Shown: positions 8,267 through 17,001 of the stretch, one piece after another
Position numbering within the stretch: the stretch's first letter is position 1
How the letters are laid out: each line of letters starts with the position of its first letter
NCBI RefSeq assembly: GCF_003634935.1
Contig: NZ_RBXO01000001.1
Location: forward strand, 2,195,501-2,259,500
Length of the DNA: 64,000 bases
DNA from: Saccharothrix australiensis
GTDB taxonomy: Bacteria > Actinomycetota > Actinomycetes > Mycobacteriales > Pseudonocardiaceae
Reading direction: 5' to 3'
Translations under genes and position numbers: made by a program
The notes under the pieces: generated by a model
What the model was told of the DNA's origin: nothing
Databases searched by the model: none
The model's input: the letters and a program-made list of their open reading frames with translations, nothing else

Positions 8267-9609
8267 CGTGCCACCACCAAGGTCGTGATGCGGTGCCGCA
8301 GGGCCTCAACCGCGGGGATGCTCCGGTGCCGCTGGCCGTAGCGAGCCAACTCCCGCAGGTCGTCCATGGCGCGGTTGGAACGGATGGTTCCGGCGGCGTC
8401 CAGTGCCGCTGAGCCGATCACCGCGGCCTCGCGCGGGTCGCCGGTGGCCATCGTCAGCGAGGCCAGCTTGATCTGCGAGATGGTGCGCGAGCGGGCATAG
8501 GCAGCGGTGTGCCCAGCCACGGCCGTGGAGAGCCGGGCGGTGGCTTCGGCGGGGGAGCGGCCCTGGACGGCGATGTCGAACAAGGCGTGGCCGGTGTCGC
8601 CCGCGTGCTGTGCGGCGTCGTAGTACCGCATCCACGACGCGTCGTTGCCCGGGTTGCTGTGGGTGAAGTGGTCGTCGGCGGTGCCGACGGCGACGAGCGT
8701 CTCCCGGACGCGGCCCATCTTGGCCAGCGCTCGGGCATGGGCGGTGTGGAGCATGGCCCGCTCGGTGGCAGTGAGCCGGTCGGAGCGGACGAGGGCGTGC
8801 TCGGTGAGCGTCAGGCCCTCGTCGGGCTTGCCGATCCAGATGGCTTGCCGGGCCATCGAGGAGAGGATCTTGGCGCGGAGGTGCCAGTCCTCGGCCTCCT
8901 CGGCGCAGGCCAAGGCGAACTGGAACACGCGGCGGGCGTCGTCGTGGGCGTAGGCGTCGAAGGCCATGAAGGCGCAGGTGTGGGCGAGGTAGCCGACGGC
9001 GCTGTGCAGCGGGCCGTGCAGCTTGGCGGGGTAGTTGGCGCCGAGCAGGTCGGCGGAGAAGCGGAGTTGGGCGAGGACGGCTTCGCGGGCCAGGCCGCCG
9101 CCGTAGGTGTGGTCCCACCCGGCGAACACGCGTGCCGCGGTGTGGATCTGCTCGATCTCGGTCTGGCCGACACGGGCGGGGGCCGTGGTGGGCTGGGTGC
9201 CCTCCAGCAGGGCGGCGACCGGGGCGAGCGCAAGGGAGCCGACGCCGAGGGCGGCGGTGCGCAGGAACTGCTTTCGGTCCACGGTCGCCAGCTTTACCAC
9301 CGTGCGACGGCGATTGCTGAAGCCCAGTGCGGCGTCGCTGGAGGCACCCAGGGTGACGCGCAGGGCCTCCCGGTAGAGCGCGCTCGGCCAGCGGATGTCG
9401 CCGCGTTCGAGCTTGCCGATGTAGTTGGCGTCCAACTCCACCTTGCGCTGGTGGTGGTGCCAGACGTAGGCGTTGACCAGGTCGGCAAGTTCCTGCCGGG
9501 ACAGGCACTCGTCAGGCTGAGTGGGCGAGGCGGTGCGTTCCCGCGCCTGCCGCAGCCGATCGTTCGCCTTGGGCACTGGTCCAGCCTCCCCGAGTGTGAC
9601 CCGGGCCAT
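8263..9609 (-). CDS. XRE-type regulator with TPR-like C-terminus
   Basis: About 448 residues from ATG 9609 (MARVTLGEAG). A much longer frame upstream has no homology-like content and is rejected. The N-terminal HTH spans roughly residues 25-85 (LSRQELADLVNAYVW and ANYIGKLERGDIRWP). A hydrophobic segment follows (RKQFLRTAALGVGSLALAP) and then a long helical, TPR-like region rich in Ala. This domain order is common in actinomycete regulators near secondary-metabolite genes. It is transcribed divergently from the DUF4254-like gene, and the shared region 9610-9741 is the likely control point. Confidence 0.82.
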   Translation of the reverse strand: MARVTLGEAGPVPKANDRLRQARERTASPTQPDECLSRQELADLVNAYVWHHHQRKVELDANYIGKLERGDIRWPSALYREALRVTLGASSDAALGFSNRRRTVVKLATVDRKQFLRTAALGVGSLALAPVAALLEGTQPTTAPARVGQTEIEQIHTAARVFAGWDHTYGGGLAREAVLAQLRFSADLLGANYPAKLHGPLHSAVGYLAHTCAFMAFDAYAHDDARRVFQFALACAEEAEDWHLRAKILSSMARQAIWIGKPDEGLTLTEHALVRSDRLTATERAMLHTAHARALAKMGRVRETLVAVGTADDHFTHSNPGNDASWMRYYDAAQHAGDTGHALFDIAVQGRSPAEATARLSTAVAGHTAAYARSRTISQIKLASLTMATGDPREAAVIGSAALDAAGTIRSNRAMDDLRELARYGQRHRSIPAVEALRHRITTLVVAR

Positions 9610-9741
9610 CGTGGCACGCACCGTGATCTGACGGGTACTGCTCCCCAGAAGGGGAGGATCGCAACCCTCCCCGAATCCTCCCCTTGACATCCTCCGTTCC
9701 CGGTGCCCGCATCGGTGCTGACAGCGGGCACGGTTGGTGGC

Positions 9742-10293
9742 ATGACGGAGACCCCGCTTGAGCAGGGCAGGACGATGAACGCTGCCGGCGTCATCCCGCG
9801 CGCCTCGCTGGTAATCCGGGCCTTCAGCAGTCCCCGCGAGGTCGACGGCGATCACCCGGTGCTCGCCGTGGGGGCGTACTTGGGAGCTGAGCACTGGGCG
9901 CGTACCGAGGCTCAGCGGATCGTCAGCGACCCGTGCAGCGATGACCATGCGATCGCCGCAGCTCTCCGCGCTCTCCATGACCACGACGTCACCCGATCGA
10001 GGCTCGCCGAGCAGATCGACGTCTGGGCGACCGGGCAGTTCGGCGAGTCCGGCGCGCGGCTACTGCACACCGAAAGTCTCGGGCAGTTGGTCGACCGGCT
10101 GGCCGCACTGTGGGCGTGGTCCCGGCTGTTGGCCGAGGACGACGACCCGGCCGCACGCGATCCGGCGAAGCTGGTGCTGCACCGGCTGGGCGAACTGTGC
10201 ATCGGCTACGACGACCTGGTGACCGATCTGTTGAGCGGTCGGCGGCGGCTGCCGGTCTACCAGGCGCTCACTGGCCATGACGTGGCCGCGTGA
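9742..10293 (+). CDS. DUF4254-like protein
   Basis: 183 residues from ATG 9742; a GTG at 9703 in frame is possible. The segment LHTESLGQLVDRLAAL and the later LLSGRRRLPVYQALTGHDV match what I recall of the DUF4254 family, helical proteins of unknown biochemistry found near actinobacterial biosynthetic loci. It starts a rightward cluster with the next small gene (3-bp gap) upstream of the lanthipeptide precursor. A role in that pathway is only suggested by position. Confidence 0.72.
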   Translation: MTETPLEQGRTMNAAGVIPRASLVIRAFSSPREVDGDHPVLAVGAYLGAEHWARTEAQRIVSDPCSDDHAIAAALRALHDHDVTRSRLAEQIDVWATGQFGESGARLLHTESLGQLVDRLAALWAWSRLLAEDDDPAARDPAKLVLHRLGELCIGYDDLVTDLLSGRRRLPVYQALTGHDVAA

Positions 10294-10296
10294 GGC

Positions 10297-10596
10297 ATGG
10301 ACGGGACACGCGGTGTCGTCGCAGTCGTCGTGGCGACCGACAGCCCCGCCGGCCGTGTCGCAACGGCCATCGACGACCTCACCGCTCACCTGCCGACCGC
10401 CGGCCAGCAGTCCTCCTGCTCTGTCTGCTCAGCCCGGTCGTGGCCGTGCCCTCCGTTCCACGACGCGGCGCATCGGGTGATCGCTGCAGGCGTCCGGCTC
10501 GCTGACTTGGTGCCGGTCGACCTCCACGCGCGGCTGTGGCCGCCGACTGCTTCGCAGCAATCCCGCTGGTTCAACGAGGAGAACCCCGATGTCTGA
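10297..10596 (+). CDS. Small hypothetical protein
   Basis: 99 residues, starting 3 bp after the previous stop, so it is probably co-translated with it. It contains four cysteines clustered at about 40-51 (SCSVCSARSWPCPPFHDAAH), which suggests a zinc-binding knuckle. No family is recognised. Codon use fits its neighbours. Confidence 0.6.
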   Translation: MDGTRGVVAVVVATDSPAGRVATAIDDLTAHLPTAGQQSSCSVCSARSWPCPPFHDAAHRVIAAGVRLADLVPVDLHARLWPPTASQQSRWFNEENPDV

Positions 10597-10691
10597 AACG
10601 CAGGTCACCGTTGGCGGCGCTCCGACTGGCGTCGAATACGGAGATCAACATGCGCGGCGTGGACCACCGCCCAACGCAGCCGGTAGCTGAC
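10590..10691 (+). CDS. Possible 33-residue peptide
   Basis: ATG 10590 follows a strong GAGGAG ribosome site (10577-10582) and overlaps the end of the preceding gene by 7 nt. The 33-residue product (MSETQVTVGGAPTGVEY start) has no Cys, so it is not a second lanthipeptide precursor. It may be a leader peptide or the stub of a truncated gene. Confidence 0.35.
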
Positions 10692-10767
10692 GGGCCTCCC
10701 ACGACCGCGAACGGCCGGCACGCGGCAGCTGGCCGGCGGTCGCCCGTCGCCCTGCCGAGGGCCACAT

Positions 10768-10808
10768 GAGCGTGGACGCGTCGACCTCGACGCGGCGCGT
10801 CCACGCTC
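10768..10808. terminator. Hairpin between upstream operon and lanthipeptide precursor
   Basis: GAGCGTGGACGCG (10768-10780) and CGCGTCCACGCTC (10796-10808) are perfect 13-bp inverted arms around a 15-base loop. There is no T-run. It probably separates the 9742-10691 transcript from the precursor gene, whose promoter would then lie in 10809-10900. Confidence 0.6.
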
Positions 10809-10904
10809 CGATCCGCAAGCCCCCCGCTCACCAAGAAATGACGGTCCGGTCATCCGTGAGCCGTCACACCGATTTCCACATCCGCACAACCTTTGGAGCA
10901 CATG

Positions 10905-11087
10905 ATGACGGCACTGGCTCTCGTCCCCCCGATCGACACCGCGGTGACCGGCGCGGCGAACCTGGACCCCGAGTTCGACTTGGACCTGCGGGTGTCCACC
11001 GACGCGTTGCCCGCCGGCGTCGGCAGGTGCGCGACCGACGACGGGTGCGACCCGACCTGCGCCTCGTCCTGCATCAGCAACGCATGA
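10905..11087 (+). CDS. lanA: FxLD-family lanthipeptide precursor
   Basis: 60 residues, ATG 10905 six bases after GGAG; an ATG at 10902 is directly adjacent. The leader carries the FDLD motif (24-27) that names the FxLD family, followed by LRVSTDA. The putative core has four Cys (42, 48, 52, 56), Ser/Thr at 44, 51, 54, 55 and 58, and an Asp-Asp-Gly at 45-47. After dehydration by LanB and cyclisation by LanC, up to four thioether rings could form. The Asp46-Gly47 pair is the obvious target for the accompanying isoaspartyl-type methyltransferase. The leader-cleavage site cannot be set from sequence alone. Confidence 0.9.
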   Translation: MTALALVPPIDTAVTGAANLDPEFDLDLRVSTDALPAGVGRCATDDGCDPTCASSCISNA

Positions 11088-11098
11088 GTTGAGTCGTC

Positions 11099-11135
11099 GC
11101 GGTCGGGCTGGGCACGGGTTGCCCGGTCCGACCGC
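11099..11135 (+). promoter_or_regulatory. Stem-loop between precursor and lanB (attenuator)
   Basis: Outer arms GCGGTCGG (11099-11106) and CCGACCGC (11128-11135), with inner arms GGGCA (11110-11114) and TGCCC (11120-11124), fold into one long hairpin 11 bases after the precursor stop and just before the lanB ribosome site. Such hairpins commonly let the precursor be made in excess over its enzymes. Confidence 0.7.
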
Positions 11136-11151
11136 CGCCTTGGAGGGCCAA

Positions 11152-14100
11152 ATGCCCACTTCGAACACAACTCCGCTCTACCGGAACCAAGGGGTTGGCC
11201 TGCTGCGCGCGGCGGCGATCCCGTTGCACGAGGTGCCGTCGCGGTGGCCCAACCTGGTCGACACCGAGATGTGCAAATCGTGGCTGAGTGAAATCTGGTC
11301 ACGACCGGACTTGGCCGAGGCAATCGGTGCCGCCAGTCCTGGGCTGGCAACGCGGGTTCAAGGTTTACGCGAGAACCCCGCCGCTACGAGCAAGCAGGTG
11401 CGCCGCGCCACCCTGGCTACGGTTCGATATTTGCTGCGCGCGGTCAGCCGGCACACGCCGTTCGGGCTGTTCGCAGGCGTGGCACCGGTCGCGCTGCTCG
11501 ACGCGTCGTCCAGCGGCGTGCAGACGCGTTGGGGAGGCGCTCACCGCGTGATCGCGCGCGTCGACACAAGCTGGCTGGCCGACGTGATCGACCAGCTCGA
11601 AGCGCGACCCGAGCTGGTGAAGCGCCTGGACGTGGTGTTCACCGATCTCGCCGCCGAACGCGGTCTTCGGTTGGAAGCACCGCATGGGCCTGCCAAGACC
11701 AGCATCCGCCGCACCCGTGTCGTCGACGTGGTCCGTGAGGCCGCCTCCAAGCCGATCAGCTTTGGCGAACTCGTCACCACGGTGCTCACCGCCTTCCCAC
11801 AGGCCGATCCCACCGTGGTCAACGACACTCTAGTCGCGCTGGTCCACAAAGGATTGCTCATCACGTGCCTACGCGCCCCGATGACGATCACTGATCCACT
11901 GGAGCACTTGGTTCGCCGCCTGAGGGGAGCACGAGCTGACACCCTGCCCGAGACTGCACCCGTGCTGCGTGAGCTGGAAGCGATCCACTCCGAACTCGTT
12001 CGGCACAACCAGGCGGGTGCCACACGTGCAGCGCAGGTCTCCATGCGGGCGAAACTCAGCAGCCGCATGAGGACGATCTCCTCAGCCGGGCGAGTTCCCT
12101 TGGGACTCGACCTGCGCCTGGACGTCGGAACAGCCCTGCCTGAACAGGTGGTCAACGAGATTGAGCGCGCCGCCGACGTCCTGGTACGGCTGAGCAACCA
12201 GCCAACTGGGCAGGCCGTGTGGCACGAGTACTACACCGCGTTCTGCGCTCGCTACGGGACCGGAACCTCGGTGCCGCTGACCGACGTAGTCGATCCGGAT
12301 GCCGGGCTCGGCTTCCCAGCCGGCTACCTCGGTAGCCCGCACCCCATGCCGCCGGACTCGGGATCACCACGCCACGAGATGCTCTTGACGTTGGCTTGGA
12401 ACGCGGTCGTCGACCGCGCCGACGAGGTGGTCCTCACCGACGAGATGATCGACGCGCTGACCGTGGGAGGCAGCTCTGCGCAACGCCGCATCCCGCCGCA
12501 TGTCGAACTCGCCGCCCGCATACAGGCCACCGGTCCGGACGCGCTCCAGCGCGGCGACTACACGTTCACCGTGGCGCCAGGCCGCTCGGCTGGGACGTTC
12601 ACCTCCCGATTCACCGGCGTGATCGACGGCTCCCAGCTGAGTACGACGTACGCGACCATGCCGACCGCTGTGGAGGGTGCCCTACCGGTGCAGCTCTCGT
12701 TCCGGCCGGTCTTCCCGAACGCCGAAAACGTGTCGCGCGTCCCGGTCTACCTGCCGCACGTGCTCCCGCTCGGCGAACACGGCGGGAGCAGCCACGCCGC
12801 AGTCGTGAGCCTGGACGAGCTCGCTGTGACCGCCACCCACCACGGCCTCCACCTGGTCAGCCGGTCGCGGAACGAGGTGGTCGAACCGCAGGTGTTCCAC
12901 GCGCTGGCGCTGGACAAGCAGGCCCCACCGCTGGCGCGGTTCCTGGCCCACCTGCCTCGTGCGCTTACCGCAGCGTGGCACGAGTTCGACTGGGGACCGC
13001 ATGCGGACCGGCTGCCGTTCCTACCCAGGGTGCGCTACCGCCACGCTGTGCTCAGCCCAGCGCGCTGGCGCCTCGGCACAACCGACTTGCCCAGGACCAC
13101 CGACAACGACCAGTGGAGGACGGCGCTCGAACACTGGCGGCAACGCTTGCGCTGCCCCAGCACGTTGGAGTTGCGCGACGGTGACCGCTCGTTGCGGCTC
13201 ACCCTGGATGAGCCGGTGCACGCCGAGGTGCTCCGCACCCACCTGGCCCGCCACGGGCAGGCGATCCTGGTCGAAGTCGCCGACCAGACCCTGCTCGGCT
13301 GGGCGGGCGGCCACGTCCACGAGATCGCTGTGCCACTGGCCTCCATGCGACCACCGACACCCTCTCCGCACGTCGCAGCCTTGCCACTCGTGACCAACAG
13401 CGACCACGGGCATCTCCCCGGCACGGCGGACTGGCTGTACGCCAAGCTCTACACCCATACCGACCGAGTGAACGAGATCGTCGCCCACCGGTTGCCACAG
13501 CTCCTTAAAACCACCGGATCGGCAGCACGAGCGTGGTACATCCGCTACCGCAGCCCGCAGGAGAACGACCACCTGCGGCTGCGCCTGCGCACCTCCAGCC
13601 GGGAAGAACACCTGCGAACCGTGGCTGCGGTCGGTGAGTGGGCTCAGCAACTCCGCCACGACGGCTTCGCCTCGCGCCTCGTCCTGGACACCTACTTGCC
13701 CGAGACAGGTCGTTACGGGCCCGGCCCGGCGATGGAAGCGGCCGAGGAGGTGTTCATCGCCGACTCGACTGCGGTCTCCAGCCAACTGCGGCAACTGCCT
13801 GACGCCGTCGTCGCTCCCGCCGTCTTGGCCGCAGTCGGCATGATCGCCATCGCGGACGGTTTCCTCGACAGCCGTGAACGGGCTCTGCGCTGGCTGCTCG
13901 ACCGTCCTGCGCCGGGAACTGCGGACCGTCACCACACGGTGAGTGTGATCCGCTTGGTCTTGGCCGAGAACCTTCGCGAACTGCCGGGTTGGACGGATGA
14001 GCTGACTCAGGCGTGGAAGGTCCGAGCTGCTGCCATTGCCGCCTATCGCAAGCAGTTGCCCGCTGAGATCGACGCCGATGCGGTGCTGGAGTCCTTGCTG

Positions 14101-14208
14101 CACATGCACCACAACCGGGTTCTCGGCGTTGATCGAGTGAGCGAGGCATCCTGCCGCCGCGTGGCCCGCCAGGCCGCCTTGGCTTGGCGCGCCCGAGGTG
14201 TTCGGTGA
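11152..14208 (+). CDS. lanB: Full-length LanB lanthipeptide dehydratase
   Basis: 1018 residues from ATG 11152, preceded by TGGAGGG; the in-frame TTG at 11089 lies inside the hairpin and is rejected. The glutamylation domain occupies roughly residues 1-700 (early motif TPFGLFAGVAPVALLD). From about 760 (WLYAKLYTH, later WYIRYRSPQENDHLRLRLR) comes the SpaB_C elimination domain. LanB uses glutamyl-tRNA to activate Ser/Thr in the precursor and eliminates glutamate to give dehydroalanine or dehydrobutyrine. Both domains are on one chain, as in class I lantibiotics. The stop overlaps the lanC start by 4 nt. Confidence 0.93.
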   Translation: MPTSNTTPLYRNQGVGLLRAAAIPLHEVPSRWPNLVDTEMCKSWLSEIWSRPDLAEAIGAASPGLATRVQGLRENPAATSKQVRRATLATVRYLLRAVSRHTPFGLFAGVAPVALLDASSSGVQTRWGGAHRVIARVDTSWLADVIDQLEARPELVKRLDVVFTDLAAERGLRLEAPHGPAKTSIRRTRVVDVVREAASKPISFGELVTTVLTAFPQADPTVVNDTLVALVHKGLLITCLRAPMTITDPLEHLVRRLRGARADTLPETAPVLRELEAIHSELVRHNQAGATRAAQVSMRAKLSSRMRTISSAGRVPLGLDLRLDVGTALPEQVVNEIERAADVLVRLSNQPTGQAVWHEYYTAFCARYGTGTSVPLTDVVDPDAGLGFPAGYLGSPHPMPPDSGSPRHEMLLTLAWNAVVDRADEVVLTDEMIDALTVGGSSAQRRIPPHVELAARIQATGPDALQRGDYTFTVAPGRSAGTFTSRFTGVIDGSQLSTTYATMPTAVEGALPVQLSFRPVFPNAENVSRVPVYLPHVLPLGEHGGSSHAAVVSLDELAVTATHHGLHLVSRSRNEVVEPQVFHALALDKQAPPLARFLAHLPRALTAAWHEFDWGPHADRLPFLPRVRYRHAVLSPARWRLGTTDLPRTTDNDQWRTALEHWRQRLRCPSTLELRDGDRSLRLTLDEPVHAEVLRTHLARHGQAILVEVADQTLLGWAGGHVHEIAVPLASMRPPTPSPHVAALPLVTNSDHGHLPGTADWLYAKLYTHTDRVNEIVAHRLPQLLKTTGSAARAWYIRYRSPQENDHLRLRLRTSSREEHLRTVAAVGEWAQQLRHDGFASRLVLDTYLPETGRYGPGPAMEAAEEVFIADSTAVSSQLRQLPDAVVAPAVLAAVGMIAIADGFLDSRERALRWLLDRPAPGTADRHHTVSVIRLVLAENLRELPGWTDELTQAWKVRAAAIAAYRKQLPAEIDADAVLESLLHMHHNRVLGVDRVSEASCRRVARQAALAWRARGVR

Positions 14209-15374
14209 TCGCATTGACCGATACCTCGCTGCTGGCCGCGCAGCCACGTTGGGGACAGGACTTGAGCAGAGGTGCGGCGGGAATCGCCCTCCTGCACCTG
14301 GAGAACCGTCAGTGGGACACCGCTCAGCCGTGGCTGCGCATGATGACCGAGCACCCCGTAACTGCTAATCCCGCCTCCTCCGGCTTGTACCGAGGAGGAC
14401 CAGCAGTCGCCTTCACCCTGCACGCGGCTCGTTGGTCGGTAGGGAGACCGATCTTTCCGACTGCACTGCAAACCCTCGATGAGCACATCAGGACCCTCGC
14501 GCAACAGCGCCTCTCCGTCGCTCATGACCGCATAGATCGTTGCGAGCTTGGCGAGGTCCGCGAGTTCGACCTGATCAGCGGTCTGACCGGGATCGGCGCG
14601 TATCTCCTGCACGCCCACGGCGACACCGACCTGCTGCGCCAGGTATTGGCCTACCTCGTTCGGCTGACTGAACCCGTGGTCGTCAACGGCGAGCAGATGC
14701 CTGGCTGGTGGAGCAACGGGCCAGGTGAGCACCGAGAAGACCGTTGGTCGGGCGGGCACGGCAACCTGGGCATCGCCCACGGCATCACCGGCCCACTCGC
14801 CTTGCTGGCCATCGCCGCGCGACGCGGCACCGCGGTCTCCGGTCAATTCGAGGCGGTGGAGCGGATCTGTACCTGGCTCGACGACCTGCGCCAAGGCTCG
14901 ATGGACAACCCGTGGTGGCCTGGCATCGTGTCCCGCGCCGAACACCGGGATCGCACCGTTCGCCAGCGCGGTCCACAGCGCCCGTCCTGGTGCTACGGCA
15001 CGCCGGGCATCGCCCGTGCCCAGCAGTTGGCAGCCCTCGCCTTGGAGGACCAGGCTCGCCAACGCGCCGCTGAACAGGCCCTCGTAGGTTGCGTAAACGA
15101 CGAACACCAGCTCGCGCAGCTGCACGACGCCTCGCTGTGCCACGGCTGGGCCGGACTCCTGTACGCCGCTTGGCGCATGGCAGCGGACGCCACCGACGAT
15201 CGCTTGGCCGCCAGCCTGCCCGCGCTGCGCACCCGTCTGCACAACCACCTCGACCACCACGGTCCGCCGACCGCACCCGGCCTGTTGGAAGGCATCACCG
15301 GAGTTCTCCTGGCCGCCCGAGCTGGCACTGCACCAGTCACCCGATGGGATGCCTGCCTGCTGCTCAACGGTTGA
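14205..15374 (+). CDS. lanC: LanC-like lanthipeptide cyclase
   Basis: 389 residues from GTG 14205, which overlaps the lanB stop (GTGA). A TTG at 14184 is in frame but would read back into lanB. LanC adds cysteine thiols to dehydrated residues to close lanthionine rings. Zinc ligands are visible: Cys263 in WCYGTPG, and Cys312 with His313 in LCHGWAG. The (S/G)GGHGN..IAHG repeat of the alpha-toroid is present at about 180-195. Length is normal for the family. Confidence 0.92.
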   Translation: MIALTDTSLLAAQPRWGQDLSRGAAGIALLHLENRQWDTAQPWLRMMTEHPVTANPASSGLYRGGPAVAFTLHAARWSVGRPIFPTALQTLDEHIRTLAQQRLSVAHDRIDRCELGEVREFDLISGLTGIGAYLLHAHGDTDLLRQVLAYLVRLTEPVVVNGEQMPGWWSNGPGEHREDRWSGGHGNLGIAHGITGPLALLAIAARRGTAVSGQFEAVERICTWLDDLRQGSMDNPWWPGIVSRAEHRDRTVRQRGPQRPSWCYGTPGIARAQQLAALALEDQARQRAAEQALVGCVNDEHQLAQLHDASLCHGWAGLLYAAWRMAADATDDRLAASLPALRTRLHNHLDHHGPPTAPGLLEGITGVLLAARAGTAPVTRWDACLLLNG

Positions 15375-15446
15375 CACCCGCCGCAACCCAGCGCCGTGCC
15401 CGGCGCACGCCGCTACCATCCGCCCGCCCGCACCGAGAAGGAACTG

Positions 15447-16646
15447 ATGAACACCACCACCGACTCCTCGCATGAGGCCCTGCGCGCCGCGATGGTCGAC
15501 CGCATCAAGGCCGCTGGCCACGCCCGCACCGCCGCGGTGGAGCAGGCCCTGCGCGAGGTTCCCCGGCACCGCTTCGTGCCCGCCACGCAGCTCACCGACG
15601 CCTACGCGAACCAGGCCGTGATCACCAAGCGCGCCGCCGACGGCGCCGCCCTGAGCTGCGCATCCGTGCCCACCGTGGTCGCCATGATGCTCGACCAGCT
15701 CGACGTCCAGCCCGGCCACCGCATCCTGGAAATCGGCGCCGGTACGGGCTACAACGCCGCCCTGCTCGCCACGCTGACCGGCCCGACCGGTCACGTCACC
15801 ACCGTCGACATTGACCCAGAGGTCACCGCAGGTGCCCGCGCGGGCTTGGGCGTCACCGGCTTCGCCGATGTGGAGGTGATCACCGCCGACGGCTCCCTCG
15901 GGGCACCTGACAACGCACCCTACGACCGGATCATCGTCACCGTCGGGGCGTTCGACATCCCACCCGCATGGCGCGAACAGCTGGCTCCCGGCGGTCGCCT
16001 GGTCGTCCCCCTGCGCTGGCGCGGCCAGACGCGCAGCGTCGCCTTCGTCCGCGACGACGACCTGCTGCGGTCGGACTCGGTCAAGCTGTGCGGCTTCGTG
16101 CCCATGATCGGCCAGGACAGTGAGCGCTCCGCCCACCTCGACGACGATGAGCAGGTCACCCTGTACTGGGACGCCGACCAGGACATCGACCCCGAACTCC
16201 TGCACGGCGTCTTGAGCACGCCGAAGACCGAGGTCTGGTCCGAGGTCACGGTGGGCGACTCAGAGCCCTTCGACGGCGTCTGGCTCCGCATGACCGCCAC
16301 CGAACCAGCCACTTGCCGCATCGCCGCAGGCCAGACCGCGGTCGACAGCGGCGTGTGCACTCCCGCCATCCCCAGCCGCAGCCCCGCTCTCGCCGAAGGC
16401 GACTCTTTGGCCTACTTCACCTACCGGCGCGTGGACCCGGATCAGAGCGGCGGCGCCCGCGCCGAACTCGGTGCGATCGGCCACGGTCAAGCTGGGGAAC
16501 GCCTCGCGCGGAAGCTGTCCGATCAAATCCGCGCGTGGGGTACCAATCGCACTGGCGAGCCGGTCGTGATCGCCTACTCCGGTGAGCACCCCGTAGAAGG
16601 TCTTGTCATCAACAAGCGGTGGACTGAATTGATCATCGAATCCTGA
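15447..16646 (+). CDS. Protein-L-isoaspartate-type O-methyltransferase, FxLD system
   Basis: 399 residues from ATG 15447 with GAAGGA upstream. The SAM-binding motif ILEIGAGTGYNAALL lies at about 93-107 and TVDIDPEV follows. The catalytic core is PIMT-like, while the C-terminal half (about 210-399) is an extension found in the lanthipeptide-associated branch. In the characterised member OlvSA, methylation of an Asp in the ring peptide leads through a succinimide to isoaspartate. The same reaction on the DDG of the precursor is the natural prediction. It is separated from lanC by 72 bp and probably shares its transcript. Confidence 0.9.
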   Translation: MNTTTDSSHEALRAAMVDRIKAAGHARTAAVEQALREVPRHRFVPATQLTDAYANQAVITKRAADGAALSCASVPTVVAMMLDQLDVQPGHRILEIGAGTGYNAALLATLTGPTGHVTTVDIDPEVTAGARAGLGVTGFADVEVITADGSLGAPDNAPYDRIIVTVGAFDIPPAWREQLAPGGRLVVPLRWRGQTRSVAFVRDDDLLRSDSVKLCGFVPMIGQDSERSAHLDDDEQVTLYWDADQDIDPELLHGVLSTPKTEVWSEVTVGDSEPFDGVWLRMTATEPATCRIAAGQTAVDSGVCTPAIPSRSPALAEGDSLAYFTYRRVDPDQSGGARAELGAIGHGQAGERLARKLSDQIRAWGTNRTGEPVVIAYSGEHPVEGLVINKRWTELIIES

Positions 16647-17001
16647 TTCGTGCACTCTTGAGCCGACGATGTGCCTGCAGGTGCAGCGGCCTGATCTGCG
16701 TCTTCTGGCGTGAGGCAGCCGAGGTGACCCGTAGCGCGGCTCGTGGGTTCTAATGTTGTAGTGCTGGCGCCGTGCTTTGGGTGTCCGGTGGAACCGCCCC
16801 GACTATTCGAACCTTCGACGTATCGAAACTTGCATGTAGAGCAATCATTTTGATCTTGCAGAGTTTGGGCGGCGCAAAATTGTCGGGGGTCGTGTTTATC
16901 GTCATCCCGTGATGCAACACGGCCGACTTGCGTTCGAGGAGATCCCTGCTCCCGTCGCGGTGACGGCTCGTGCGGATACGTCAACGAGATGAGGCGCAGT
17001 A
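16647..17001. other. Intergenic region before first CBASS operon
   Basis: No full gene. The stretch is more A/T-rich than its flanks, especially 16830-16905, as expected for a promoter of the operon starting at 17002. A 26-codon frame (16912-16992) ends just before the operon's GAGG ribosome site and could be a leader peptide. The segment 16680-16800 looks like scrambled coding remnants, but I cannot name the source. Confidence 0.5.

Noticed and set aside
10590-10691. 33-residue peptide as a second RiPP precursor
   Set aside because: It has a good ribosome site but no Cys and no FxLD motif, so LanB/LanC processing is not expected.
10766-11092. Open frame overlapping the lanthipeptide precursor in another frame
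   Set aside because: It crosses the hairpin at 10768-10808 and the precursor gene; the Arg-rich translation is that of an out-of-frame read.
14043-16205. 720-codon open frame on the minus strand opposite lanC and the methyltransferase
   Set aside because: Its composition is that of a GC-rich antisense shadow (Gly/Val/Asp/Ala runs), and it lies wholly opposite three well-supported genes.
16647-17001. Transposase remnant between the methyltransferase and CBASS operon 1
   Set aside because: Some minus-strand fragments looked coding-like, but no conserved transposase motif could be assembled.
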